Of a stretch of DNA of 64,000 nt, positions 17,994 to 25,787 are shown in pieces. The stretch is taken from contig CCFE01000011.1 in assembly GCA_000752035.1 (NCBI GenBank), positions 344,736-408,735 of the forward strand. Direction: 5' to 3'. This stretch comes from Bacillus rubiinfantis. Its GTDB lineage: Bacteria; Bacillota; Bacilli; Bacillales; Cytobacillaceae. A program made the translations under genes and the position numbers. How positions within the stretch are numbered: position 1 is the stretch's first letter; each line of letters opens with the position of its first letter. The notes below the pieces were generated by a model, which searched no databases, was not told the DNA's origin, and saw nothing but the letters and a program-made list of their open reading frames with translations.

Positions 17994-18073
17994 AAAAAGG
18001 CAACACAAATGAGGCAACAAAAATGGCAACACAAAAATGGACCAATAAAAGTACCAGTAAATACTGTAAACGT

Positions 18074-19339
18074 TTATGCGACCTTAAGCGCCTTGGTGAT
18101 CCACTGTTTTCCTTCCACCAGTCGGGTTACCAATAGGGCACAGACAGTGTTTCCGGTAGAGTTCAGTAATGTTGCAGGTGCGTCAATGATGGTACTGATG
18201 ACTGCGATGATTGGTAGGGTTTCTGGTGGAAAACCATAGACACTGATGATAAGCATTTCGCCAATCATACCGCCGCCTGGAATTGCTCCCATTACAGCAC
18301 CAACTAAAAAGGCAACCGCAAAAATACTAAGTATGCTGGATATACTGGTTAAATCCCTGCCAAATAAAGCGAATAAGAACACAATCTTAAATACTCCTCC
18401 AAACACAGAACCATCCTTGTGTGTATTCGCCCCGAGGGGAATAATGGTCTCAGCAATATCTTTGGGCACACCCATTTTTCTAACGGCCGCCAAGTTCACT
18501 GGTATGCACGCAGCACTTGAACAAGTGGCAATTGCTGTCACCGAAGGCGTAATCGCGTTTTTCCAGAAAAGCTTGACGCCTTCCCGACCCCCGGCAAGGA
18601 ACGCATAGAGCGTAAAAAAGCCGAAATAGTAAATCACTGATAAAATTAAGTACAATACAAACGAACGGGCATAACCTTCTAAAATTTGCGGTCCTAATTC
18701 ACCGATGACGGCAGCAAAATAACAGCCAAGTCCAATCGGTGCGTAGTACATCACAATACTAACCATTTTCATAATGACTGAAGATGCTGCTGATAAAAAA
18801 TCGGCAACTGGTTTGGCCTTTTCTCCCACCATTGCTGTCGAAATGCCAAATAAAAGCGCAAACACAATTAATTGGAGCATGTTACTACGTGAAAGTAGTA
18901 AATTAAAATCAGATACAGTAAAAGTATTTACAACTTGGCTCAAGAACGGAACATGCTCTGTTTTATTATCAACAGTCGCATCTTCCATCACTTTCTTTAT
19001 AATTCCAATATCAGAATGTTCAATTGGGCGAATAATTGATGTTCCTGCAATGCCAAGAATGGCGGATACGGAAGCTGTCAATAAAAATACTATCAGTATA
19101 CTCCCCATAATTTTTCCGAGCCGCTTCATTCCATTCATATTAGCAATGGCGGAAGCAATACTGAAAAATACTAAAGGGACAATGATCATAAACATTAAAT
19201 TCAGAAATAGATCCCCAAATGGTTTAACAACGGCCGTTTTTGGTCCGAACAGCAATCCGGCAATTCCGCCGATAACAATTGCCCCGAGCAAAAGTATTGT
19301 GAAACGGTAATTTTTCCAAAATAATTTCAATGATTCCAC
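18074..19339 (-). CDS. Dicarboxylate/amino acid:cation symporter (DAACS family)
   Basis: 421 residues with the GltP/DctA fold: eight membrane helices and two re-entrant loops. Key regions are visible but diverged: the serine-rich hairpin reads ATCSSAACIPVN, the NMDGT-type motif reads GANTHKDGSVFGG, the second hairpin reads GAIPGGGMI, and the substrate motif that is DRxxTxxNVxGD in GltP is DAPATLLNSTGNTVCA here. Loss of the Arg/Asp pair argues against aspartate or glutamate as substrate. The family imports substrates with Na+ or H+. It is monocistronic; no regulator lies beside it. Confidence 0.8.
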   Translation of the reverse strand: MESLKLFWKNYRFTILLLGAIVIGGIAGLLFGPKTAVVKPFGDLFLNLMFMIIVPLVFFSIASAIANMNGMKRLGKIMGSILIVFLLTASVSAILGIAGTSIIRPIEHSDIGIIKKVMEDATVDNKTEHVPFLSQVVNTFTVSDFNLLLSRSNMLQLIVFALLFGISTAMVGEKAKPVADFLSAASSVIMKMVSIVMYYAPIGLGCYFAAVIGELGPQILEGYARSFVLYLILSVIYYFGFFTLYAFLAGGREGVKLFWKNAITPSVTAIATCSSAACIPVNLAAVRKMGVPKDIAETIIPLGANTHKDGSVFGGVFKIVFLFALFGRDLTSISSILSIFAVAFLVGAVMGAIPGGGMIGEMLIISVYGFPPETLPIIAVISTIIDAPATLLNSTGNTVCALLVTRLVEGKQWITKALKVA

Positions 19340-19543
19340 CGTCTTTCAACATAATTCGATAATATTTATACATTCACAATCATACTCGGTTTCAAACCTT
19401 AGGTAAATCTCCAAAATAAATTTTTTCAAAAATAATTCTTTCTATCTATCATTCCATTAAGCTAACTCCAAAGAGGCCTTGTAGCCCTTGCCCAGCAATT
19501 GATAAACCGTGTGGACGGAAACATTGGCTGTGGTGCCCGCTGT

Positions 19544-19659
19544 GGTGCCTGACACCCACAAAAGACAAATAATCAAACTTGTCCACTGCTGAAGGACATT
19601 TTTCCATTTTATGTGTCCGCGTGGGGTGGAATTGTGTCCACGAGGGGTGTCAGGCACCA
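19544..19659 (+). repeat. REP-like element, copy C, with an extra inverted core
   Basis: A full element at 19614-19659 (TGTCCGCG.., TGTCCACGAGG, GGTGTCAGGCACC) ends 7 bp from the cpdB stop. A second core GGTGCCTGACACC in opposite orientation lies at 19544-19556. The remaining 19340-19666 has no gene. Confidence 0.7.
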
Positions 19660-19666
19660 GAATGTT

Positions 19667-21673
19667 TTATTTTGATAGGTCAAGGGAATACTTTGCGAAT
19701 CCTCCGGCTGCAGGGCCAATGTGTTGGATTTCTTTATGTTGTGCGATAAGGGTTTCTGCTTTCGGAGATGAATAAAATATGATTTTTGTCTGCTCTTTTC
19801 CTTTGATTTTTGCTAGTGTCCAATTATTGTCTGGCAACGGATGAATCGTTTGTTTTTTCTTTATATAGGTAGTAACAATTTCGCGGCAATCCTGGCTGGA
19901 TGAGAAGATTAATTCCCCCTCCTTCACACCCGGAAAGGTTGTGCTAAAAGTACGATAGTTATTTGCTGCGACAATAAACTGTTGAGAGTTCGTAACCGGT
20001 TTACCCTGATAGATTAGATTAATAATTCGGGCTGCTTTAGGATGAGCGATATTCCCATTTTGATCATATTTTGCCGGCTTTGTCACATCTATCTGGTACT
20101 GAATCCCATCAATGACATCAAAATGAAACGATGGAAAATCCCCGTTAATTAACAGCTGCTCCCCCGTATTGTTAGGGTCAATCTGTAAAAATAGACTCGC
20201 ACTCATCTCAAGCCACTCTTTAAGCTGGGCACCATTAACCTTTACTGCCTGGAGCGTATTCGGATACACATATAAATCGGTCATATGTTTCAGTGCCAGC
20301 CCCCCAGCTGAAATTTCTGTATAGTAATCGGGGCCACCGCGTCCACCTGCCTTAAACGGGGCTGTGGCAGACAAAACAGGAATACCGTTGTATTTTTTTA
20401 ATTCTGGCTGTTTTAATTTTTCCTTAATAAAATCCATTTGCGCGTTATTTAATATTTGGATAGATGAAGAATCTTTTACAAGCGAGAAATAACTGAAAAT
20501 TGGTGTCTTAGTTGTTCCGACGTGTTGGTTTACATAGCTAATTGTCGCTTTATGTTCTGGTAGAATCTCGCTCATTAACTTTTTATCCGTTGTTACGAGA
20601 GCATTGCCTTTTTCATCAGCGATAGACCTTAACGAACTTTTCCCGCCCATCACCTGCCACTTTCCCGTTTGCTTTTGCAACTCTAGGTCGATGATCCCAA
20701 GATGACTGCCGTAAGCCCCTGGCATCACTACCGGTTTCCCGTTAATCGTTCCATTTTGTAAATCAGCATTGGGCAGTTCGGCAAACTCAGGTCCCGGAAA
20801 AAGGCGATGCTGGTGACCTGATAAAACCGCGTCGATGTCTTTTACTTTCGTTAAATAATAGGCGGCATTTTCCATTCCTCGGTGATAAGGCTCAGCACTG
20901 AGACCGGTGTGGGCAAGGGCAATAATAATATCAGCACCGTTTTTTTTCATAATGGGAACCCATTGCTGTGCTGCTTCGACAATTGATTTCGCTATCACCT
21001 TGCCTTGCAAATGCTCCCGGTCCCATTCCATAGTCTGTGGGGGTGTAAAGCCAATAACTCCTATCCTGACAGTGTGCCTTCGCCCACTTTCATCGATAAC
21101 TTTCTTTTTTACTATGACATAGGGCTGAAAATATGGTTGATGGTGACCATTGTCTCCTTTTGCGCTATAGACATTAGCATTGACGACCGGCATTTTAGCT
21201 CCTTTTAGTGCCTTTTGTAAAAATTTTAGACCATAATTGAACTCATGATTTCCTAATGTAATTGCGTCATAGTTGAGCAGATTAAACGCGCGGTAAACAG
21301 GGTGGATTTCCCCTTTCTTCAGTCCTTTTACTTGTGCCACATAGTCACCTAAGGCATTCCCTTGAAGGTGATCGCCATTATCAAACAGTAATGAATTGTT
21401 CACTTCATTTCGTGCTTGTTTAATAAGTGACGCTGTTTTTACCAATCCAACTTTGTTATTTACCTTTGTCCGCTGGTAGTCGTAATTGGCTAGATTTACG
21501 TGAAGATCACTTGTCTCAAGCAGCCGCAGATGTACCGTCCCATCTGTTTTTTTTCCATTACTGCCTGTACTCAATTCTTCTTTTGCTGCAAAACCATCCA
21601 TCGAACCCATCGAACCCATCAACCCCACTACTAAAAACATCAAAACAACAATAACCACCAACTGCCTTCTCAA
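19667..21673 (-). CDS. cpdB: 2',3'-cyclic-nucleotide 2'-phosphodiesterase / 3'-nucleotidase
   Basis: 668 residues from TTG 21673, chosen because AGGAGG lies 9 nt upstream; the frame's first TTG overlaps that site. Signal peptide LVVIVVLMFLVVGLMG.. ends near FAAKEE. The metallophosphatase domain shows LETSDLHVNL, FDNGDHLQGN, LGNHEFNYG, AHTGLS and LSGHQHRLFPG; the 5'-nucleotidase C-domain follows (LSATAPFKAGGRGGPDYY, AANNYR). It hydrolyses extracellular 2',3'-cyclic nucleotides from RNA breakdown and then 3'-nucleotides. With the YhcR-like nuclease at the left edge it would scavenge phosphate and nucleosides; the purine permease at 27.7 kb imports the bases. Confidence 0.92.
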   Translation of the reverse strand: MRRQLVVIVVLMFLVVGLMGSMGSMDGFAAKEELSTGSNGKKTDGTVHLRLLETSDLHVNLANYDYQRTKVNNKVGLVKTASLIKQARNEVNNSLLFDNGDHLQGNALGDYVAQVKGLKKGEIHPVYRAFNLLNYDAITLGNHEFNYGLKFLQKALKGAKMPVVNANVYSAKGDNGHHQPYFQPYVIVKKKVIDESGRRHTVRIGVIGFTPPQTMEWDREHLQGKVIAKSIVEAAQQWVPIMKKNGADIIIALAHTGLSAEPYHRGMENAAYYLTKVKDIDAVLSGHQHRLFPGPEFAELPNADLQNGTINGKPVVMPGAYGSHLGIIDLELQKQTGKWQVMGGKSSLRSIADEKGNALVTTDKKLMSEILPEHKATISYVNQHVGTTKTPIFSYFSLVKDSSSIQILNNAQMDFIKEKLKQPELKKYNGIPVLSATAPFKAGGRGGPDYYTEISAGGLALKHMTDLYVYPNTLQAVKVNGAQLKEWLEMSASLFLQIDPNNTGEQLLINGDFPSFHFDVIDGIQYQIDVTKPAKYDQNGNIAHPKAARIINLIYQGKPVTNSQQFIVAANNYRTFSTTFPGVKEGELIFSSSQDCREIVTTYIKKKQTIHPLPDNNWTLAKIKGKEQTKIIFYSSPKAETLIAQHKEIQHIGPAAGGFAKYSLDLSK

Positions 21674-21760
21674 TGGTAAAATCCTCCTCAAACTAAAATC
21701 AACAAGCCTAACTATATGTTTTGTAAAACAAGAGGAAATATGAATTTTTCATTAATCGTG

Positions 21761-21830
21761 TTGGTGCCTCTTCGTTGGTATTTCTTCATTGGTGCCTGTT
21801 CGTTGGTAATTCTTCATTGGTGCCTCTTCA
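21761..21830 (+). repeat. Five 14-bp iterons abutting a REP-like element
   Basis: Consecutive 14-mers begin at 21761, 21775, 21789, 21803 and 21817. Three read TTGGTGCCT[CG]TTC[AG] and alternate with two reading TTGGTA[TA]TTCTTCA. The next block (21831) continues as TTGGTGCCTGGCACC, the core of copy D. Confidence 0.85.
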
Positions 21831-21878
21831 TTGGTGCCTGGCACCCTTCGTGGACAGTTGTCCACACGGGGCGGACAG
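21831..21878 (-). repeat. REP-like element, copy D (reverse orientation)
   Basis: On the minus strand it reads TGTCCGCCCC..GGACA, CTGTCCACGAAG, GGTGCCAGGCACCAA, the same order as copies A and B. It lies in the cpdB-Nudix gap. Confidence 0.8.
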
Positions 21879-22037
21879 TTTTACTTTTTTTGGATTTATA
21901 ATCACATATATTATTACGCTTTGAAGAACCTGCATGAAAATAGACTCTCCGTTTATGAAGAGTCTATTGTTTAGAATGTTTAGCTTGTTTTGTTTATCCC
22001 GCCTTAACGGACAGTAACACCACCACTGCTGGAAGTT

Positions 22038-22478
22038 TCACTTTATTGATGAAATGATCTTTTTGACTAAGGGGGTGGTGGTTTCTGGTAAGTTCATGAT
22101 GTCGAAAAACTTAGCATCAAGTGTTTCCTCGCCGTCAATCCGAATCGTTTTATTTTTTATATCATTTGTTTGATAGGCAATCGTAACTGGATAGAATTCA
22201 TCGCCGTTTTCTAGCTTGACGAAATACTGTTTTCCAGAAAAAACACCAACCAACTCGAGGTCACCAATTTCCACCCCTGTTTCCTCCCAGACTTCCCGGC
22301 GTGCCGCTTCTTCAGCTGATTCTGCCAATTCCATCAATCCGCCCGGTAGTCCCCATTTACCGTTCGGCCTTTTTTGCAGCAGAATGTTCCCGTATTCGTC
22401 GAAAACTCCGACAACAGCACCGGTTAAAATTACTGGCCGCGTGCCAATTATTTTTCGCAAATCCTCAATATATCCCAA
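22038..22478 (-). CDS. Nudix hydrolase
   Basis: 146 residues. The Nudix box GX5EX7REUXEEXGU is complete (from GGLMELAESAEEA through RREVWEETGVEI), preceded by KWGLPGG. The family cleaves nucleoside diphosphates linked to another moiety; the substrate is not predictable here. The start is TTG 22478 with GGGGGG 7 nt upstream. The divergent neighbour encodes a cell-wall protein and the downstream side is repeat DNA, so context gives no hint. Confidence 0.88.
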   Translation of the reverse strand: MGYIEDLRKIIGTRPVILTGAVVGVFDEYGNILLQKRPNGKWGLPGGLMELAESAEEAARREVWEETGVEIGDLELVGVFSGKQYFVKLENGDEFYPVTIAYQTNDIKNKTIRIDGEETLDAKFFDIMNLPETTTPLVKKIISSIK

Positions 22479-22737
22479 AAAGGTCCCCCCTTATTTGTAT
22501 TGAAGCAACTATACAGTTCCTCCCTTTGCTTGGCAAAATTATTACTATTCTATTTATCATAACAATGAAAGATATTTTTAAATAGGAACCAATTACCCCA
22601 AAATGAGCGGATATATATCTTTAAGCCCTTTCTTTGTCACAAAATATCTTACTTTTGTCATTAAACTAGTAAACTGCTGAAATAATCCTGTAATACTAGT
22701 ATGTTATCCTCAATTTTAAAGGGAAAGGGGTTTTATG

Positions 22738-23316
22738 ATGAAGAAATTCCTACTAACACTCGGTTTAGCAGGTGCAGTATTATTTGGAAATGGCCATGCG
22801 GCATCCGCGGCATCCAATACATATACGGTCAAGAGCGGCGATTCACTTTACAGAATTGCCAAGCAGTATAAAACTTCCGTTAGTAATTTAAAAAAATGGA
22901 ATCACCTAAAATCAAATGTGATTCACCCAAAACAGAAATTAATCGTATCGCCATCAAATAAAAAAGTAACAACTAAACAAGTATCAAAGAAGAAAACATC
23001 TAGCAGCTCAAAAAAATTACGGGTCGTTAAGACCATTACCGTCAAAGCAACTGCGTACACTGCCAATTGTAAAAGATGCTCCGGCATAACAGCAACAGGG
23101 TTAAATCTTAGAAAAAATCCAAAGTTAAAGGTGATTTCTGTTGATCCCCGTGTGATTAAATTAGGAACGAAAGTGTATGTGCAAGGATATGGCTATGCTG
23201 TCGCTGCAGATACGGGCGGTGCGATGAAGGGGAATAAAATTGATGTCTTTATTCCTTCCAAGGCAAAGGCCCTTCAGTGGGGTAGAAAAACAGTCAAGGT
23301 AAAAATACTAAAATAG
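22738..23316 (+). CDS. LysM and 3D-domain cell-wall protein (YocH-like)
   Basis: About 192 residues: signal peptide to ..ASAASNTY, one LysM domain (about residues 27-71, YTVKSGDSLYRIAKQYKTS), a Lys/Ser linker and a C-terminal 3D domain with conserved TAYTA, SVDPRVIKLGTKVYV and AADTGGAMKGNKIDVFI. YocH/YuiC-type 3D domains resemble lytic transglycosylases of the MltA/Sps class and act on peptidoglycan outside the cell. ATG 22738 is 7 nt from AAAGGGG; ATG 22735 is also possible. Upstream, TGTAAT-N7-TGTTAT near 22689-22707 resembles a WalR site with two extra bases of spacing. A terminator follows. Confidence 0.88.
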   Translation: MKKFLLTLGLAGAVLFGNGHAASAASNTYTVKSGDSLYRIAKQYKTSVSNLKKWNHLKSNVIHPKQKLIVSPSNKKVTTKQVSKKKTSSSSKKLRVVKTITVKATAYTANCKRCSGITATGLNLRKNPKLKVISVDPRVIKLGTKVYVQGYGYAVAADTGGAMKGNKIDVFIPSKAKALQWGRKTVKVKILK

Positions 23317-23325
23317 AACATTATA

Positions 23326-23370
23326 AAAAGGCCTCAAGTTAGCTAATTAAACTTGAGGCCTTTGTTTGTG
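23326..23370 (+). terminator. Rho-independent terminator after the 3D-domain gene
   Basis: A 14-bp stem AAAGGCCTCAAGTT / AACTTGAGGCCTTT with loop AGCTAATTA, followed by a T-rich tract. Confidence 0.85.
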
Positions 23371-23377
23371 CAAAAAC

Positions 23378-23497
23378 TTTTTCAGCAGGGATTGAGTGCA
23401 ATCACTTATGAATGTCTTTTCTGTAAAACCAACTTTTTTCTGTGAAAAGAGCTTTTCAAGCAGGGATTGGGTGCAATCGCTCTGAATGTTTTTCTAG
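23378..23497. repeat. Two direct repeats of about 45 bp
   Basis: Blocks near 23378-23424 and 23451-23497 share AGCAGGGATTG[AG]GTGCAATC[AG]CT followed by TGAATGT and a T-rich end. Both lie between the 3D-protein terminator and galE. Their function is unknown. Confidence 0.6.
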
Positions 23498-23535
23498 TTT
23501 TTTATGAAATAACGGTATGAATCACCGAAGACAAT

Positions 23536-24507
23536 CTAATATTTCTGGTTTTGATGCCACTTCCAGGCATCAGTAATGATTTGTTCTAAACCTCGTTCAG
23601 CCTTCCAGCCAAGCTCGGAAAAGATTTTTTTTGATGAAGCAACGAGTCTTGCAGGATCCCCTGCCCGGCGTTCTGCCATTTCAATTATTGCTTTAATACC
23701 TGTTACCTTTTCACAAGTCTCTATGACCTCTTTAACAGAGTAGCCCAGACCGTTTCCCAAATTGTAAATTTCCGCTGACTTTTTCCCTGACAACAATGCC
23801 CCCATGGCTAGAATATGGGCCATCGCTAAATCGGTAACATGAATATAATCACGAATACATGTCCCGTCAGCTGTTGGGTAATCTGAGCCAAACACGGAAA
23901 CCTTGTCACGGCGACCGAGAAGATGCTGCAAGATGATTGGAATCAAATGGGTCTCGGGGTTGTGACTTTCACCAATTGCAGCTGATTGATGTGCACCCGC
24001 AGCATTGAAGTAACGCAAAATGATATAATTCAAGCCATATGCCTGCGAAAAATCAGCCAAAATCTCCTCCACCATTAGTTTGGAACGCCCATACGGGTTA
24101 ATCGGGGCAGTTGCGGCAGTTTCATCAATAATATCCACATTAGGAATACCATAAGTTGCTGCCGTTGATGAAAAGATAAAGTTCTTCACTTTAAATCTGT
24201 TCATTACTTTTAGCAGCGTGATAGTTGATGCAACATTATTTTCATAATATTTTAACGGATTGACAACGGACTCCCCAACTAAGCTATTAGCAGCAAAATG
24301 CATTACGGCTTTAATCGGATAACTTCGAAACACCATGACCAAATCGTCCACATTTCCAAGGTCGCCTTTGACAAAAATTGCCCGGCTATCAACAGCTTCA
24401 CGGTGACCGGTCGATAGATTATCTAAGACAACAACTTCTTCTTTCTCTACTAATTCTTTCACAACATGGCTGCCAATGTAGCCTGCTCCGCCGACAACGA
24501 GAATCAT
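23536..24507 (-). CDS. galE: UDP-glucose 4-epimerase
   Basis: 323 residues. N-terminal NAD motif GGAGYIGSHVVKEL, catalytic SSTAATYG and YGRSKLMVEE (the YxxxK pair), and the GalE-typical NPETHLIPI and DYPTADGTCIRDYIHV. It interconverts UDP-glucose and UDP-galactose in the cytoplasm for wall or exopolysaccharide synthesis. AAGGAG lies 9 nt before ATG 24507. It stands alone; GtaB (40.4 kb) supplies its substrate. Confidence 0.95.
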   Translation of the reverse strand: MILVVGGAGYIGSHVVKELVEKEEVVVLDNLSTGHREAVDSRAIFVKGDLGNVDDLVMVFRSYPIKAVMHFAANSLVGESVVNPLKYYENNVASTITLLKVMNRFKVKNFIFSSTAATYGIPNVDIIDETAATAPINPYGRSKLMVEEILADFSQAYGLNYIILRYFNAAGAHQSAAIGESHNPETHLIPIILQHLLGRRDKVSVFGSDYPTADGTCIRDYIHVTDLAMAHILAMGALLSGKKSAEIYNLGNGLGYSVKEVIETCEKVTGIKAIIEMAERRAGDPARLVASSKKIFSELGWKAERGLEQIITDAWKWHQNQKY

Positions 24508-24653
24508 AGTACATTGCTCCTTAGTTCAATTTCCATTACTACAGTATTATAACATTTTTAAAAACCCTCCGCTGTTATTCAGCACCGTTACTATTGAATC
24601 AGCAAATATACCTTTAAGAAAAGCTGTGTTACACAACCATGACAGGCACCCGA

Positions 24654-24681
24654 ACGATGGGTTAATTTTTTTCATAGAATA
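24654..24681 (+). promoter_or_regulatory. Sigma-K-like promoter of the first amidase
   Basis: AC at 24654-24655, 17 bp, then CATAGAATA (CATANNNTA) at 24673-24681. This fits the sigma-K consensus and lies 40 bp before the start codon. Confidence 0.55.
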
Positions 24682-24720
24682 ACTATGAACCGGATTAATC
24701 TATTAAGGAGGAATGAGCAT

Positions 24721-25548
24721 ATGAAACTGTATCTAGATCCCGGCCATGGCGGACAAGACCCAGGGGCGCAAGGGAATGGACTTAATGAAAAAGATATTAC
24801 GTTGGATATTGCCTTAAAACTGCGAAAAATATTACAAGATGAATATGAAAATGTGGAGGTGAAAATGAGCCGGACCAGTGACACGACGAAAAGTTTAAAT
24901 CAGCGGACAACTGAAGCGAATAGTTGGCATGCTGATTTTTACCTAGCCATCCATATCAACTCAGCCGGTAGTTCTGCGCAAGGATATGAAGATTTTATTT
25001 ATAGCGGACTTTCCGACTCGTCGAAAACGGCCCAGTATCAGAGAACTATTCATAACGAGGTAATGAAGGTAAATGAATTACGCGATCGTGGCAGTAAAAA
25101 AGCCAACTTTCATGTCCTGCGCGAATCCACTATGCCTGCCATTTTAACTGAAAATGGGTTTATTACAAACGGTCACGATGCCGGACTAATGAAACAGTCA
25201 TCATGGCAGCAAAAAGTAGCTCGCGGTCATGCGAATGGTTTAGCAAAAATTTTTAATCTTAAAAAGAAACCGACCCCCGCTCCCGCACCGACACCACAAG
25301 ATCCTAATCAAGGAACACTATATAAGGTCATTGCTGGTTCGTTCAAATCACGTGAAAATGCAGAAGAACAAATTACACTGCTCCATAATAAAGGCTTTGA
25401 AGCATTTGTGATTACCACTACTATTTCTGGTGACCGATGGTACCGTGTCCAGGCAGGCGCCTTCTCAAACCGCGCCAACGCCGAAGACCGCCTCGCCGAG
25501 CTCAAAAAAGCCGGCTTCACCGACACCTTTCTCATCACTACCGAATAA
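24721..25548 (+). CDS. cwlC: Sporulation N-acetylmuramoyl-L-alanine amidase, CwlC-like
   Basis: 275 residues from ATG 24721 (AAGGAGGA, 8 nt). The Amidase_3 domain (1 to about 180) begins directly with MKLYLDPGHGGQDPGAQGNG and has FYLAIHINS and LTENGFITN (zinc ligands and catalytic Glu). A Pro-rich linker leads to a C-terminal SPOR domain (about 200-275). There is no signal peptide, as in B. subtilis CwlC, which is made in the mother cell under sigma K and frees the spore by lysing the mother-cell wall. The sigma-K-like promoter upstream supports the same role. A longer paralogue follows 240 bp downstream. It cleaves the bond between muramic acid and L-alanine. Confidence 0.88.
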   Translation: MKLYLDPGHGGQDPGAQGNGLNEKDITLDIALKLRKILQDEYENVEVKMSRTSDTTKSLNQRTTEANSWHADFYLAIHINSAGSSAQGYEDFIYSGLSDSSKTAQYQRTIHNEVMKVNELRDRGSKKANFHVLRESTMPAILTENGFITNGHDAGLMKQSSWQQKVARGHANGLAKIFNLKKKPTPAPAPTPQDPNQGTLYKVIAGSFKSRENAEEQITLLHNKGFEAFVITTTISGDRWYRVQAGAFSNRANAEDRLAELKKAGFTDTFLITTE

Positions 25549-25586
25549 CCACCAAACCCAATAAAAGGACAACCACCCAAAAAATG

Positions 25587-25632
25587 TGTCCACCCCAGGA
25601 ATACAAATGTCCACGGAGGGTGTCAGGCACCA
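25587..25632 (+). repeat. REP-like element, copy F
   Basis: TGTCCACCCC.., TGTCCACGGAG and GGTGTCAGGCACC between the two amidase genes. The first hairpin is degenerate here. Confidence 0.75.
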
Positions 25633-25719
25633 CCTTGGTACCATGTCCTTTTGCTTCCACTCAAAGTATATAGAGAGTGATGATAATGCTGGATTTTGTT
25701 TTGCGGTTGCTGGGCAGGA

Positions 25720-25746
25720 ACGATTTTTGGTTTTATCCATACGATA
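25720..25746 (+). promoter_or_regulatory. Sigma-K-like promoter of the second amidase
   Basis: AC at 25720-25721, 16 bp, then CATACGATA (CATANNNTA) at 25738-25746. It lies 42 bp before the start codon, as in the paralogue. Confidence 0.55.
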
Positions 25747-25787
25747 TATATGAAATACAATTTTTTATGGAATGGGGGAAAGCAAGT

